A stretch of 64,000 bases of DNA, taken from the NCBI RefSeq assembly GCF_036711975.1, contig NC_091975.1, positions 4,528,501-4,592,500 on the forward strand, written 5' to 3'. Positions 30,601 through 41,190 of this stretch are shown here, one piece after another. Numbering within the stretch: the first letter of the stretch is position 1; every line of letters starts with the position of its first letter. The stretch comes from Onthophagus taurus. Lineage: Eukaryota; Arthropoda; Insecta; Coleoptera; Scarabaeidae. The position numbers and the translations under genes are program-made. A model generated the notes under the pieces. It saw only the letters and a list, made by a program, of their open reading frames with translations. It searched no databases and was not told the DNA's origin.

Positions 30601-31098
30601 TTACTTATTCATTAAATAAACTATTTGTTCCCCTTTTAATAATAAATTATTAGTGAGTTTATTTCTCATTTCTGCCTCAAGAAAACACAAAGTCCTTCCT
30701 TTTTTGAATGTTTTAGTTTCAATTAGAATCTCATCCCCCAAACGTGTTGGCTCTAAAAAGCTATAAATCCTTTCTTTAATTTTTTCATATAAATTCTTTT
30801 ATTTCACCTTAAATGTAGATCAAGTGAAACATAAGTTAATTTTTTTTCGGATGTTGATTGTAAACCAATACCAGTTAAAACATCTATAGCCGTGGCTGAA
30901 AAGCCATCATGAAGGTTATCATATTCGTTTACATAATCCTCAGTTACCTTAAATTCTGCCTTTAATGACCCGTTTTTTACAGAAATAATTTTAATCTAAA
31001 AATAGAAAATTTTAAAACAATTTTAACTAATTTAAAATTGATACTTTATCTAAAACCATATTAAAACCTTTCTTAACTAGCAGAAATCTAGGTTCCAT
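30601..31098 (-). CDS. ACOT13: Acyl-CoA thioesterase 13-like (hotdog fold)
   Basis: Three exons: 31098-31045, 30995-30808 and 30760-30601, with introns of 49 and 47 bp; 133 aa (vertebrate ACOT13 about 140). It should hydrolyse medium- and long-chain acyl-CoA in mitochondria or cytosol as a hotdog tetramer. Seen: GFNMVLDKIKIISV at the start, NEYDNLHDGFSATAIDVLTG corresponding to the family's N...LHGG active-site helix (here HDG), then LTYVSLDLHL, SFLEPTRLGDEILIE and KKGRTLCFLEAEM. The choice of acceptor at 30761 (TTATAG/C) restores the family's spacing; an earlier AG would add three residues. The last Gly of the LHGG motif is retained but the first is Asp, which is unusual. It converges on the MFSD9-like gene with 27 bp between stop codons, so the 3' UTRs must overlap. 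Confidence 0.85.
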
Positions 31099-32393
31099 TT
31101 TACACCTTAAGCTGGAAACGTTTTTAAATGTAAAAGTAGATTAATATCTGAACTTTGAAATGAAATAATTTAACATAACCTCAAATTGAGTTCAAAGAAA
31201 ATTGTTTGGTGTAATGTTGGTTGCCTATACATAAGTCATCGTCATTTTTGGCACCAAAACCCATTTTTAGACATTCTTCCACCTGGTTCCATGTTTTCTA
31301 GATGGCCGAGTCACCTTTACCTATTGATTTTGATGGATTGTACAATAATCGGTTCTTCACAATAAAATTATAATGCCTTCTCCATATTCCGTGATACCTA
31401 TATTCCAGTCTTTTGAGAGTTTTAAGTGCTTCCAGATTAGCCAAGATAGTGTGGTCGATAGGTAGTATGGTGGACCAGAACCTCCCCAATTCTTCCATTG
31501 CTTCCTCCCAGTATAGCCCTGCATTTGCCTCAATATTCATCAATGTCTTGACATGCTCTATCCATTTGTTCTTGTAGTTTTGCTCCTAGTCCTTGTTCAA
31601 ATTTTCTAGTTAGCTCAAGGTTTTTGAGAGCTTCCAAGTTGAGGTTGTCCTCTCTTTGTCCTTTTTCTTTTTTAACATCAGATATTCTTGCTCTTATTTT
31701 TGATTGAACTAGATAGTGGTCTGAGTCTAGCTACAAGCACATTCATTGAGGCATAGTTTCCAATAGCATTTTTGCGTTAAAGTCTTCCAGTATTACCTTT
31801 ATGCCGTTTCTTGGGTTTCGTAAAATGCCTTTTTTTCTTCATGTTTTTTTCCGTGGGTGGGTTATTAGTCTTATTATGGAATTTTTGTAACCATCATATT
31901 TTTCAGAGAACGTGTCGTTGGCCTGTTGTTCAACCTCCATCCTGAAGGACCACAGACTTTTCTTTCGGGGTTTCCATTCCTTAACCGATCTGTACCGAAA
32001 TTTGAGAGCTCACCCAGGCGGTCACGCGATTATTGGATATTCGAGGACGTAAGAGTAGGCAGAGCTGCTTGGGAGCCTATACACAAGTAGTAAGTTTTAA
32101 TCTTAATAAATCATTAAGGATTTTTTTATTGTGGTTTTAAAATTGATGACACGAAATTCCACATCGTATGAAAATTTATCGTTTTATAGCGTGTGTGCGA
32201 TCTAGAACTTCCACGAAAGTACTTTTTAACCCGATACCAAAACGATCTATTACCCGTTCGCTTTTACTCGCGCGCGTGTTCGCTCATGTGAACAACAATT
32301 ACTCACTTAACAGTATGGACGAGCTAAGAACAATTAATTATGTCGGGGAATGAATTTGTAAAACGACAAATTTAAATAATAATTTATTCTAAC
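31099..32393. other. ACOT13 / OB-like gene intergenic region
   Basis: Contains the ACOT13 promoter side, a non-LTR retrotransposon relic (31290-31960) and AT-rich sequence. The plus-strand ORF at 32168-32353 has no family likeness and looks spurious. Confidence 0.45.
31290..31960 (-). pseudogene. Non-LTR retrotransposon endonuclease relic (RTE-like)
   Basis: On the minus strand from about 31960 down, broken frames give a DFNAK-like segment, then SDHYLVQSKIRARI followed by a Lys/Glu-rich stretch and LNLEALKNLELTRKFEQ. This resembles the end of the apurinic endonuclease domain (SDHyLV...K.R.R) of RTE/BovB-type elements and the linker to the reverse transcriptase. Stops and frame changes are frequent. 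No reverse-transcriptase core or 3' tail was seen, so it is a fragment. Confidence 0.5.
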
Positions 32394-34871
32394 TTAAAAG
32401 TCCACTGTCGTATAGAACGCAGTTGAACTTGTATTCAATGTTCTTCTAACATAAACTTCAATTTCATAGTTTCTTAAACGCCACATGTACATCGCCAAAT
32501 TAAGTGAATGTTTAAAAATATTTACTTCATCTGTATCCTAAAAAGTTAGTTTTTTTAACAGATTTGTTGGAGTAAATCTATAACTTACTTCAATATCATT
32601 TTTTATAGCATCATCTTCACAATATTTAAAGTATTTAATTTCCTTTATAGCTTTACAAAATATTTCATAAGACACTTTATTGGCACATAAAAGACTTTTT
32701 AATACCGATTCAGATTTTACTTGAAGTTGATAACAACCGTGACCACTACAATTTAACCTAAATAATAAGAAAAACCAAACATAAATTCAAACTTGCAAAA
32801 ACAACAAGAAAACTTACAATATATCAACTTTCATTTTTTGTTTTTCTTCATCATAAACAATCAACCCTTGATCAACAGAAACCGATTTTAATTGAAACAA
32901 AAAAACTATATCAAATGGAAATAATAGTTCATCCTCTACATTACTCACATAATGCATTTGTTTCACCTCTTGAAAATTTTTATATAAACTGTGCCTAAAA
33001 CGTTTTATTTTAAATAAATTTAAAAACAAAGAATACTTGTATCTACAAATTTGCTGGGATTATTGACGGGGTGTTAAATTCGACAAATTCAAAAGTTGTC
33101 AATGGTGTGCACTTAAAATACGTTTTACTTTGAGGTCGCACTCTATATATGTTTACAACCATACCAGAGATTAAACCAAATGGATAAAGATATCTATTAA
33201 AATCGTTTAAAAAAATCCTAACACTCGCTTCATTTTGTTTAAGAACAATAACTTGCGTCGAATCACCTTTAAAATAAATATCTTAGTATAATTTTTGTAA
33301 CTAACTTTGGGGTTTGTTTACCTGGTGTTCCAAAAGGTAATTGATATCGTTTTCCACCATAAAACGATTTTGCCAGGTTCTTAAAAAGTTTTTGCGCTAT
33401 TAACCCCGTTATGTTAACATCATCAGTTTTTTCTCTAACATATGTAATAGCTTCTTGAACATTTAATAATTGTTGAGATAAATTAGAAAACGATTTAAAA
33501 ACGAACTTTGTTGTGGATTTTTTAAATATAAACCCATTAAGGTTATAAAGTCTATTAATTTCCCTCCATTTATATGGTTGTCTAAAATGTTATTTCCTTT
33601 TTATTTTACTCACTTTAAAAGTTCAATGTGTTAATTAATTATCGTAAGTATGCAACCAATATCACAGTATTGGTATTGCAGTACCCATACTGTGATATTG
33701 GTTGCATACTTGCAATGATGACATCGCGTACAATAATTAATTAACACACTGTATGTACTTACAAAGGATATTTATGTACGACATCATATTCACAATTAAT
33801 AGATAATAAAGGTCTCACTTTTAGTAATTCATTAGAAAGTATGATAAATATTTTTCCTAGTTTGTTATTATGAGCTTCAATCCAACATTCTTCTTGATCT
33901 GTTTGACCCTTTAAAACCTGTGAATTAAATTAATTTCAATTTTAAAGGGAAAAACTGTCAGATCACCTTACCGGACCAATATGACTTAAGTTAACTATAA
34001 TTCTATTCGATACCACCTCAAAATCATTCACGTTATCACTTGCAACATTCGAAATTAAAATTAATGGAATAATATCATCACTATTAAGAATTACGCAAGA
34101 GATTGTTTCCTGATTTGGTACATTAAAAATTTCAGCAATAAGCAAAGTTTCTTTAATTAACACAAAATGATTAATATACTTTTTAATTTCATTATTTTTG
34201 AATATAAAAACGGGTACATTCCACTGCGAATCTACAAGCATAGGAACCCCAAACATATTGTTGATTTTTAAAAATCCAATAATGTAATTGTTAAGGTTTT
34301 TTTGATTATCAAAATGTTCTTTGTGAAAGGTATAAGTCCATAATGGAAATGATTGGTATTTAATATTGGTGTTATCAACTATTTTACAAGCACTAATTGG
34401 TTTTAAATTAAACCGATTATTATTAATTATTAATGTTTCTTTTAAAACTTGTAAAATTATGTTTCCATCTCGAACATCGAAATATTCATTAAACAAATTT
34501 CTGTGTTGTTTATAAACTTCCTTCATATAATCGTCATCTAAGTTATATTTTATTATTAAATCAAGTAAATCATTATTGTATTTTTGTGTTATTATCGGAA
34601 ACTCAATCTGACATTCATCACACAATATTGGATATTTCTCCTCCGTATCATGACATATTTTAATTGTAATTTTGTAATTTGGTGTAAAAAAGGTTTTATT
34701 TGCAAGTACCCATTTTGCTGCATAAAATATATTTGATTCTCCTTTTATTTGAAATGATAATAAATCTTCATCGATTGAAGAAATTTCACCCTAAAAATAT
34801 GTATTTTAATGATAATTATTTATAATTAAATGATATTCTTTTTTAATTACCTCATAAACATTAATTGGCAT
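32394..34871 (-). CDS. Unnamed 654-aa protein, candidate CTC1-like OB-fold protein
   Basis: Eight exons: 34871-34851, 34790-33972, 33917-33763, 33581-33322, 33266-33047, 32994-32818, 32757-32589 and 32537-32394. Every junction closes in phase, which strongly supports a real gene although individual ORFs are short. I do not recognise it with certainty. The N-terminal half (about residues 8-280) is rich in beta-like alternations with Asn and Ile. The middle contains SFYGGKRYQLPFGTPG, then RYLYPFGLISGMVVNIYRV and YFKCTPLTTFEF, an arrangement reminiscent of an OB fold. Later LLNCSGHGCYQLQV could be a metal or turn motif. The C-terminus is SLNLAMYMWRLRNYEIEVYV ending TTVDF. The size and OB-like pattern would fit a reduced CTC1, the large subunit of the telomere CST complex, but this is a weak guess. 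Intron 3 carries a palindromic MITE; intron 5 is 52 bp. Confidence 0.75.
33628..33747. mobile_element. Palindromic MITE in intron 3 of the CTC1-like gene
   Basis: Two nested perfect inverted repeats: outer arms GTGTTAATTAATTAT (33628-33642) and ATAATTAATTAACAC (33733-33747), and inner 23-bp arms beginning AGTATGCAACCAATATCACA (33647-33669) and ending at 33710. It lies wholly inside the intron and does not touch the splice sites. Confidence 0.75.
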
Positions 34872-36936
34872 TGTAAAAGAATATAACTTTAAACTTAACC
34901 TCAAAATAATTTGAATGATATAAACTTATACAACATAGGCAACCAACACTTCACCTTAATAAATTTGGTGGTCTATACCAAAATGTTTTCTTTTTTAAAG
35001 ATTATTAAAAAATATTAAATTTTTTATAAATAATAATAAAGAAAAATTGATAACAAATAAACAACAATAATCAATAAAAGAAAGGAGTAGTAATTCGCCT
35101 ATATTAATTAAAATGGTTTAGAATCAATTCAACCGTTAAAAGATAAGATTAAAGATTTTATTGCCACCGGGTTCTCTTTGGAAAGCTTCAAGGGAACTTT
35201 ATAAATCACTTCCTCAGTTTCTATATTACAGTAAAACAATTCCCAAAAAGAAAACATTTCCGTTTTTAATTAATCATTATTAATAAATCATTTTTTGATT
35301 CGATAAACTTCACCTCGAAACGTACACTTTATGGAATGCGGATGCATAAGTGCTTCTAAAGAGGTAAAGATTGACCCCGAAGGTCACGCGATCTTCCGAG
35401 GGATGTTAACCGACGTTTAAAAGACGTCCGCAAAGATACGCGCTTCCTACCTATTTAGTTAAAGCCAGAAAGCTATTTAGATGGACGTCCAGGAGTTCTT
35501 TGCAAAAAATTCTTCTCTGAAGACTTGAGCTATTTATAATGCTTAACTAACGTGTTCTATATATGATAGGAGGTTGAGAATTTGAAATAATATTAAGGAA
35601 ATTCTCATTTATTTTAAAAATTATCTCAATAAAAGTTAAAGGAGCCACAAATAAACCAGCAGATAATGGCGAAGTGGCACAAACGATGGTAAGAATACAC
35701 ATATTTATAAAGATCTTATCGGTATGGTACTGTCATGGGCATTCTACTGATTACTACATATCGCAAGCAAAATCACCGGCTATAGTAGCTGATTTGGATG
35801 TGAAGTGTTGGACATTCCTGGGCATATCTTTCATTGTGCTGAATTCGTGGAGTCGAAAAGTAAGTGGCACACTTACTGGCAGAAAAGAGTCAGAGCGAGC
35901 TTAATGTGTCCATGAAAATAGTTCCATAGTGCATCAGGCCGCCTATGATAGTTAAAGAACTTGCAGAGAGGAAGGAGAAGAGAGGAAAAATTTTCATTTC
36001 CTTCATTTCTAATAGTGCACAAAAACTTATAAATTTCCTCTTCAACCAATACAAATGTACATGAAAGCTGTATAATGGCTTACGAAGCCACTCTTTAGCT
36101 GTATAACAAGGTGTTATGTTTAAAATATTTTACACTCATCGTTGTTATAAACATTTTTAAGATTGTAAATTTTTTATACACAAAACGGTTAGTACCGGAT
36201 GGTTCAAAATGGTCAGTAGTAATAATAATAATAGTAATAGTACGGAATTGCATTTACAATCACCCGCGGTGTGAAGTGGTCAGCTTGAGTCCGGGACACC
36301 TACGCGTGTTTCTCATTTATTGTTATTGCCCCCCTCTTGATAGGAAAAACGATCAAAACGATTTAGAAAGAAAAAAAAATGGCAAAACGAAGAATAATAA
36401 TAAAATAAACGTCGCGAGGTGGCGAAGAAAAAGTTTATTAGTGCCGTGTCTGGAAGCCGTCGCCGTCGCCGTCGCGGTCGTTGTCTCTCGGGGTCTCTCC
36501 TAATCACGAAACTAATTATTACAACGACACCTTATAGGAAACGGTTCGCGTCGGTCGTTTCGCTTATCAAACTGCCATTTCGCAAGTGTAAAGTGCTGCT
36601 GTTGCTGTTGCCCGTCGTCACCGTCCCGTGACCCCTCTATTTCTTATCCGTTCCTATTAATTCAACACCCCGCGTTTGTTGTTACGTTAAATATAAAATA
36701 AATCTTTATGAATCACACCTAATACACACATGAATTAACGTTGCAATCATGTTGAAATGTTACGAAAGTTTCGCGAAAAGGTTATTCTCACCTTAATTGG
36801 GAACCTAATCAACCTTAAGAGATTAATTAATGAATATAATTTTTAAAAATCCTTTAATTTGATACCAAATATTATTGTTTCTGTTATGTCAAAAATGACA
36901 GCTGTCAAATGAATTTAATCGAAAAATATGTAGATA
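34872..36936. other. Intergenic region right of the CTC1-like gene
   Basis: The left part is the upstream region of the CTC1-like gene. From about 36230 to 36640 the sequence becomes CpG-rich with CCGTCGCCGTCG trinucleotide runs, unlike the flanks. This might be a distal promoter or untranslated exon. The ORFs on both strands here translate to Arg-rich low-complexity and are not credible proteins. Confidence 0.4.
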
Positions 36937-37104
36937 CAGTTGCTCACAAAATTGAGTATACCGGGGAATGGAACTTTTCCAACAATATTAACAATAATAA
37001 GAAATGATATGAAATTTACGCTGTAAAATTGAGTAAACAGTTAAGCAAAAGTGATTAAGTTTAGGTTGGTATTGTTTTAATACGATGTATAGTTCATTTT
37101 TTTC

Positions 37105-37510
37105 TATACTCTGTTTTTTAAACCAGGAGGAGTAAACGCGAAAGTCAGATTTACACTAGGAAAAATCACCAGAAAATATCACTAGATGTTTTGGCGGTAA
37201 ATTTAAATTAATAATTATTATTATTTATTTATTTACTTATTATTGTATTTATTTTCGTTTGTTATCGTCAACACTAAACATACAAATTAACATTGAAGTT
37301 ATGAGTGTATTTATTTCAAAATATAATAAAGAAGGAACAAAATTTATAATAATGACACGAAATTGTCGAATTGTCAATAACCTAACTTACAAATTCAAAA
37401 TCAAAATTCAAAATTCCTTCCTCGAACCTTCCTCGCATTCAACCAATCACGTGCAAGGTCAATCTGGTGACAAATTTAAAATACTCCTCCTGGTTTAAAA
37501 ACAGAGTATA
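37105..37510. mobile_element. 405-bp MITE, copy 1
   Basis: Begins TATACTCTGTTTTTTAAACC and ends with the inverted sequence GGTTTAAAAACAGAGTATA. The same inverted pair surrounds GGAGGAGTA and TACTCCTCC. The interior matches copy 2 along its whole length, including TTTTGGCGGTAAATTTAAAT and ACCAATCACGTGCAAGGTCA. It has no coding capacity. Confidence 0.85.
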
Positions 37511-37941
37511 ATTGCCAAAGAAAACTTCAAGGTATAATTAATGTTTGTAAACAAAACTAACCTTACCTAACATTCCTTCACGCTATAATTGACATTACAA
37601 AAGAAAACTTCACGCTATAATTCCCATTACTAATTGCCAAAGAAAACTTCATGGTATAATTAATGTTTGTAAACAAAACTAACCTTACCTCACATTCCTT
37701 CACGCTATAATGGACATTACAAAAGAAAACTTCACGCTATAATTGCCATTACAAATTGCCAAAGAATACTTCATGGTATAATTAATGTTTGTAAACAAAA
37801 CTAACCTTACCTCACATTCCTTTACGCTATAATTGACATTACAAAAGAAAACTTCACGCTATAATTGCCATTACTAATTGCCAAAGAATACTTCATGGTA
37901 TAATTAATGTTTGTAAACAAAACTAACCTTACCTAACATTC
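37511..37941. repeat. 122-bp minisatellite, about 3.5 copies
   Basis: ATTGCCAAAGAA starts at 37511, 37633, 37755 and 37877, an exact 122-bp spacing. Each unit contains GTATAATTAATGTTTGTAAA, CTAACCTTACCT and two or three CACGCTATAATT blocks. It abuts MITE copy 1 directly. Confidence 0.95.
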
Positions 37942-38026
37942 AGCGTCTGAAGACACAGGGCTAAACCCGAAACTTAAAAATATACAACTTAGCGCTGAAT
38001 AACAATTAAAACTAGAACTATACTCT
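37942..38026. repeat. Palindromic-family fragment between the MITE copies
   Basis: GGGCTAAACCCGAAACTTAA followed by TTAGCGCTGAATAACAATTA and AAACTAGAACTA, half of the palindromic family unit. Confidence 0.6.
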
Positions 38027-38431
38027 GTTTTCAGACCAGGAGTAGTAAACGCGAAAGTCAGATTTACACTGGGAAAAATCACCAGAAAATATCACTAGAT
38101 ATTTTGGCGGTAAATTTAAATTAATAATTATTATTTATTTATTTACTTATTATTGTATTTATTTTCGTTTGTTATCGTCAACACTATACATACAAACTAA
38201 CATTGAAGTTATGAGTGTATTTATTTCAAAATATAATAAAAAAGGGTTTAAGAACACAAAATATACAATAATGACATGAAACTGTCGAATTATCAATTAC
38301 CGAACCTTCAAATTCAAAATCAAAATTCAAAATTGCCTGTGTGTGAGCCTTCCTCGCATTCAACCAATCACGTGCAAGGTCAATCTGGTGACAAATTTAA
38401 AATACTCCTCCTGGTTTAAAAACAGAGTATA
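38027..38431. mobile_element. 405-bp MITE, copy 2
   Basis: Same ends (TATACTCTG and CAGAGTATA) and interior as copy 1, in direct orientation, with scattered substitutions and a few small insertions or deletions. Confidence 0.85.
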
Positions 38432-38868
38432 TAATACCTGTCAAATTGTTGTAAAGTTGGCAAAATTAATAGGGAGTTTTGTTTTATCATGTTTTGAAGT
38501 AAATATATGTCACATTGACGTTTGAGCTTTCATTATTCAAAAAGCAAAGGTGCATAAAAAGTGTTGTGGGGTGTTTATTTACCATTTATTTACCTAGAAA
38601 AGGTATTTTATTCTATTAATTACTTTGTAGCACGTTTTTACAACAATATGTACTTCGTGAAAATCGTATTTACCTAAAAATGTATTAGTATTTTAACCTC
38701 AACTAAATAGTTACTGAAAATGTTACTAAAACCATGAAAACAACATAAATTTTATAAGGGTCCTAGACAATACCAACAGAAACGAGAACAAAATCAAGTA
38801 AGTATAATTTCGAGAATTATTGACAATGACTTTAGAAATGAGAAAACTTTATATAGCTATATTCTGCA

Positions 38869-39015
38869 GGTAAATCCTTTAGAGATATTGGTAAAATTAT
38901 TGGAAGACCTCATTTCACGGTACAAAAAATTATAAACAAGTGGAAGTATGAAGGAACATTGAAAAACTCGGATATTAATCCTATTCAACATTCATGGAGA
39001 GAAGTTAAGTTTTAG
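38869..39015 (+). pseudogene. Tc1 transposase, HTH fused to C-terminal motif by deletion
   Basis: A 48-codon open frame reads GKSFRDIGKIIGRPHFTVQK and then WKYEGTLKNS, the second helix-turn-helix of a Tc1 transposase. It is joined directly to DINPIQHSWREVKF, the block that normally follows the second catalytic Asp some 250 residues later. The DDE core is therefore deleted in frame. The transposase cannot be active, but a small DNA-binding peptide could in principle still be made. Confidence 0.75.
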
Positions 39016-39037
39016 CACTGAATTTAGTGAGCAACTA

Positions 39038-41189
39038 TATTTATTTATTCATTAATTATTTGGAATTCTTAATTGTGAATTATTTAGTTTAATGAAAATT
39101 GTAATTAAAAAATGTTTTTGATAAATCAATTTTTGTCTTAGAACGTATATTAAATAAACCGAGACACGGTCAACGCCAATAACGATCAATTTCTCGTAAC
39201 GTTTTACTCCTCGCGCATCCGGTTGCGTTTTATAAATAAACGGTACGGCTAAAAATGACGCTAAAATAAATAGCGGTTATTTAAATTGTTAATGGGCCGA
39301 TTAACGTGTGCGAGCTCGCTCGCTCACTCTCGTTCGGTTCTCGAAGAAGAAGATGCGTTTTAAGCGAAATGCGATTCGCGTGCACATCCGGCGCGCACTA
39401 TTTGCGTAATATGTGCTAGTCGTCTTTTACTTTTTTCCTTTAAACTACCTAGTACTACTACCTTTTATTACTTTATTACTTTTAATTTTCTTGTTCCATC
39501 TCTCTTCTCTGATCTCTATCTCCTTTCTTTTTTTTTCTTTTCGGCTTTCTTGTTGTAGAACGTCGTTCACCATCATTTGTAACGCCGCCGTTCAGTTCGT
39601 TTCGTTCGGTTACGTCTAATGATGTATGTAATGCGCGTACGGTAGCCCAGTACAAACCGGTAATTGAAGATATATGCCCGTGTACCTTCGCTTGTACGTA
39701 CTTGTACGTAGTTACTACTACCAAACACTTTATACATTCACGTCCTCCAACTCTTTGGATACCAATTTTCAAACAATAATTTGTTTTAAGAAAGAAAACA
39801 CATTATAACTTTTTATTTTTCCAACTTTTGGGAGTTTTTTCACCTTTACAAGACCTTCGCAATAAGTTATTTCTACGACGACGAAGAAGTGTAAGAGATG
39901 CACTGACCCGTGGGGGCGCCGCCGTCGCTTCGGTAAGCCGACCTTATTGTAACATTGTTACTGGGGTAATTTATGTAAACCCGTACTCGTCTCTTCTCTC
40001 CTTGGCGTCCTAGCGGGGTCGGCTATGAATAATTATAATCATAAATTTGCCGCGAAACGCGATACTTATTCGTCCTCTATGAGTTCTGGAGGCGAGCTTA
40101 GAACCTGGGGCTTTGTACCCCCGGTGAATTATCGGCAATAAAAGCGTCGACGCCGACGACAAGTGACAAAATTCGCGATCCCAAGCGAAGACCAGACCTT
40201 AAGAGTATTAGCTCTCGAAAGAAACTCAAAGTCAAAGAAGTAAAAGTGTTTAAAGTCTTTGCGAGCTAATAATAAACCAAGGACGGTTTCATATCCAACA
40301 CACACAGAGTACCAAAGAAATACTAAAAAGTAATGTTTAAAGTTTCTTTTACTGCAAATACCACATAGAAAATAAAGAAAAAATCTTTTTTCTTACGACT
40401 TGTGCAAGCCATAAACGAATTTTTGACTTTTTCACTTTCACGTTCAAGTATGTAGGGAAATTGAAAACATCTCTTCTTGATTTGAACGGATCGCGATGCT
40501 GAAGAAGTGAAAAAGACTCTTGTGAACTAGTTTACGAGCTGGAGGACGTCGGGAAACGGTACGATCACGATAACGCGTTTATTATAAATCGCGTATGCAT
40601 GTATTAGAGTTGCATCTGACTACAACCGACAACAGAATGGATTACTTTATTATATACCGGCTTAGAATGAACCATTTCAGATACATTTTTATGTATAAAT
40701 TGTGATTTAATATAATAATAAGTGCTTACAATCAACTTAATACGGTTGTGCTAAACGTAGAATGTATAAGTGGAGTTTTGAGAGATACTCAATTATTTAA
40801 AGCAATTTTGGATACAATTCGTTGGATAAGAATTAACTTGACCACAATACATCTATATTTGATGTGGTATTGATGTCGTTCATTATTTTTTGGATTTTTG
40901 CATAATCATAGAAATTTGGTTTTGTATTAATAAAACGTAAATATACTAGAATTCATTATGTATTGTTGACCGTTTACGTTTATTGTTGTATTTAATCCAT
41001 ATAAAGTCGATACGAAGTAATTTTGTAGAATTTTATAACCTCAAATTTCATTTTTCATTAATTTCTTATTGTATTTTCGTCCAATTCTTCATCAAAACTC
41101 CCATATGATGGATGGTTTGCGTTCTTGACATGCTAAGATTATCGTTTTCAATACTTTCAACCGGTTAAACGTTTTTCAAATACTGTATA
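39038..41189. other. Region between Tc1 composite and satellite, no gene established
   Basis: From about 39180 to 40210 the sequence is CpG-rich with CT- and GA-rich tracts, CTCGCTCGCTCACTCTCG and GTACGTACTTGTACGTAG; it might be a promoter or untranslated exon of a large gene. 40560-41190 is ordinary AT-rich DNA. The ORFs are low complexity. Confidence 0.35.
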
Positions 41190-41190
41190 A

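Larger units (their letters stand above)
36937..39037 (+). mobile_element. Tc1-like element with internal deletion and nested insertions
   Basis: The left end TA-CAGTTGCTCACAAAATTGAG (36935 on) and right end, reverse complemented, TAGTTGCTCACTAAATTCAG form a terminal inverted repeat of about 20 bp with TA flanks. Inside, two MITE copies (37105-37510, 38027-38431), a 122-bp minisatellite and a palindromic-family fragment have accumulated. At 38869-39015 remains a shortened transposase (next entry). The composite is assembled by inference from the matching ends. Confidence 0.7.

Noticed and set aside
33962-33972. Alternative donor GTGATC for exon 2 of the CTC1-like gene
   Set aside because: Using it puts the next exon out of frame with an immediate stop; the donor GTAAGG four to five bases earlier keeps the frame.
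36313-36631. Arg-rich ORFs on both strands
   Set aside because: They come from CCGTCGCCG trinucleotide repeats and CpG-rich DNA; no domain, and no splice support.
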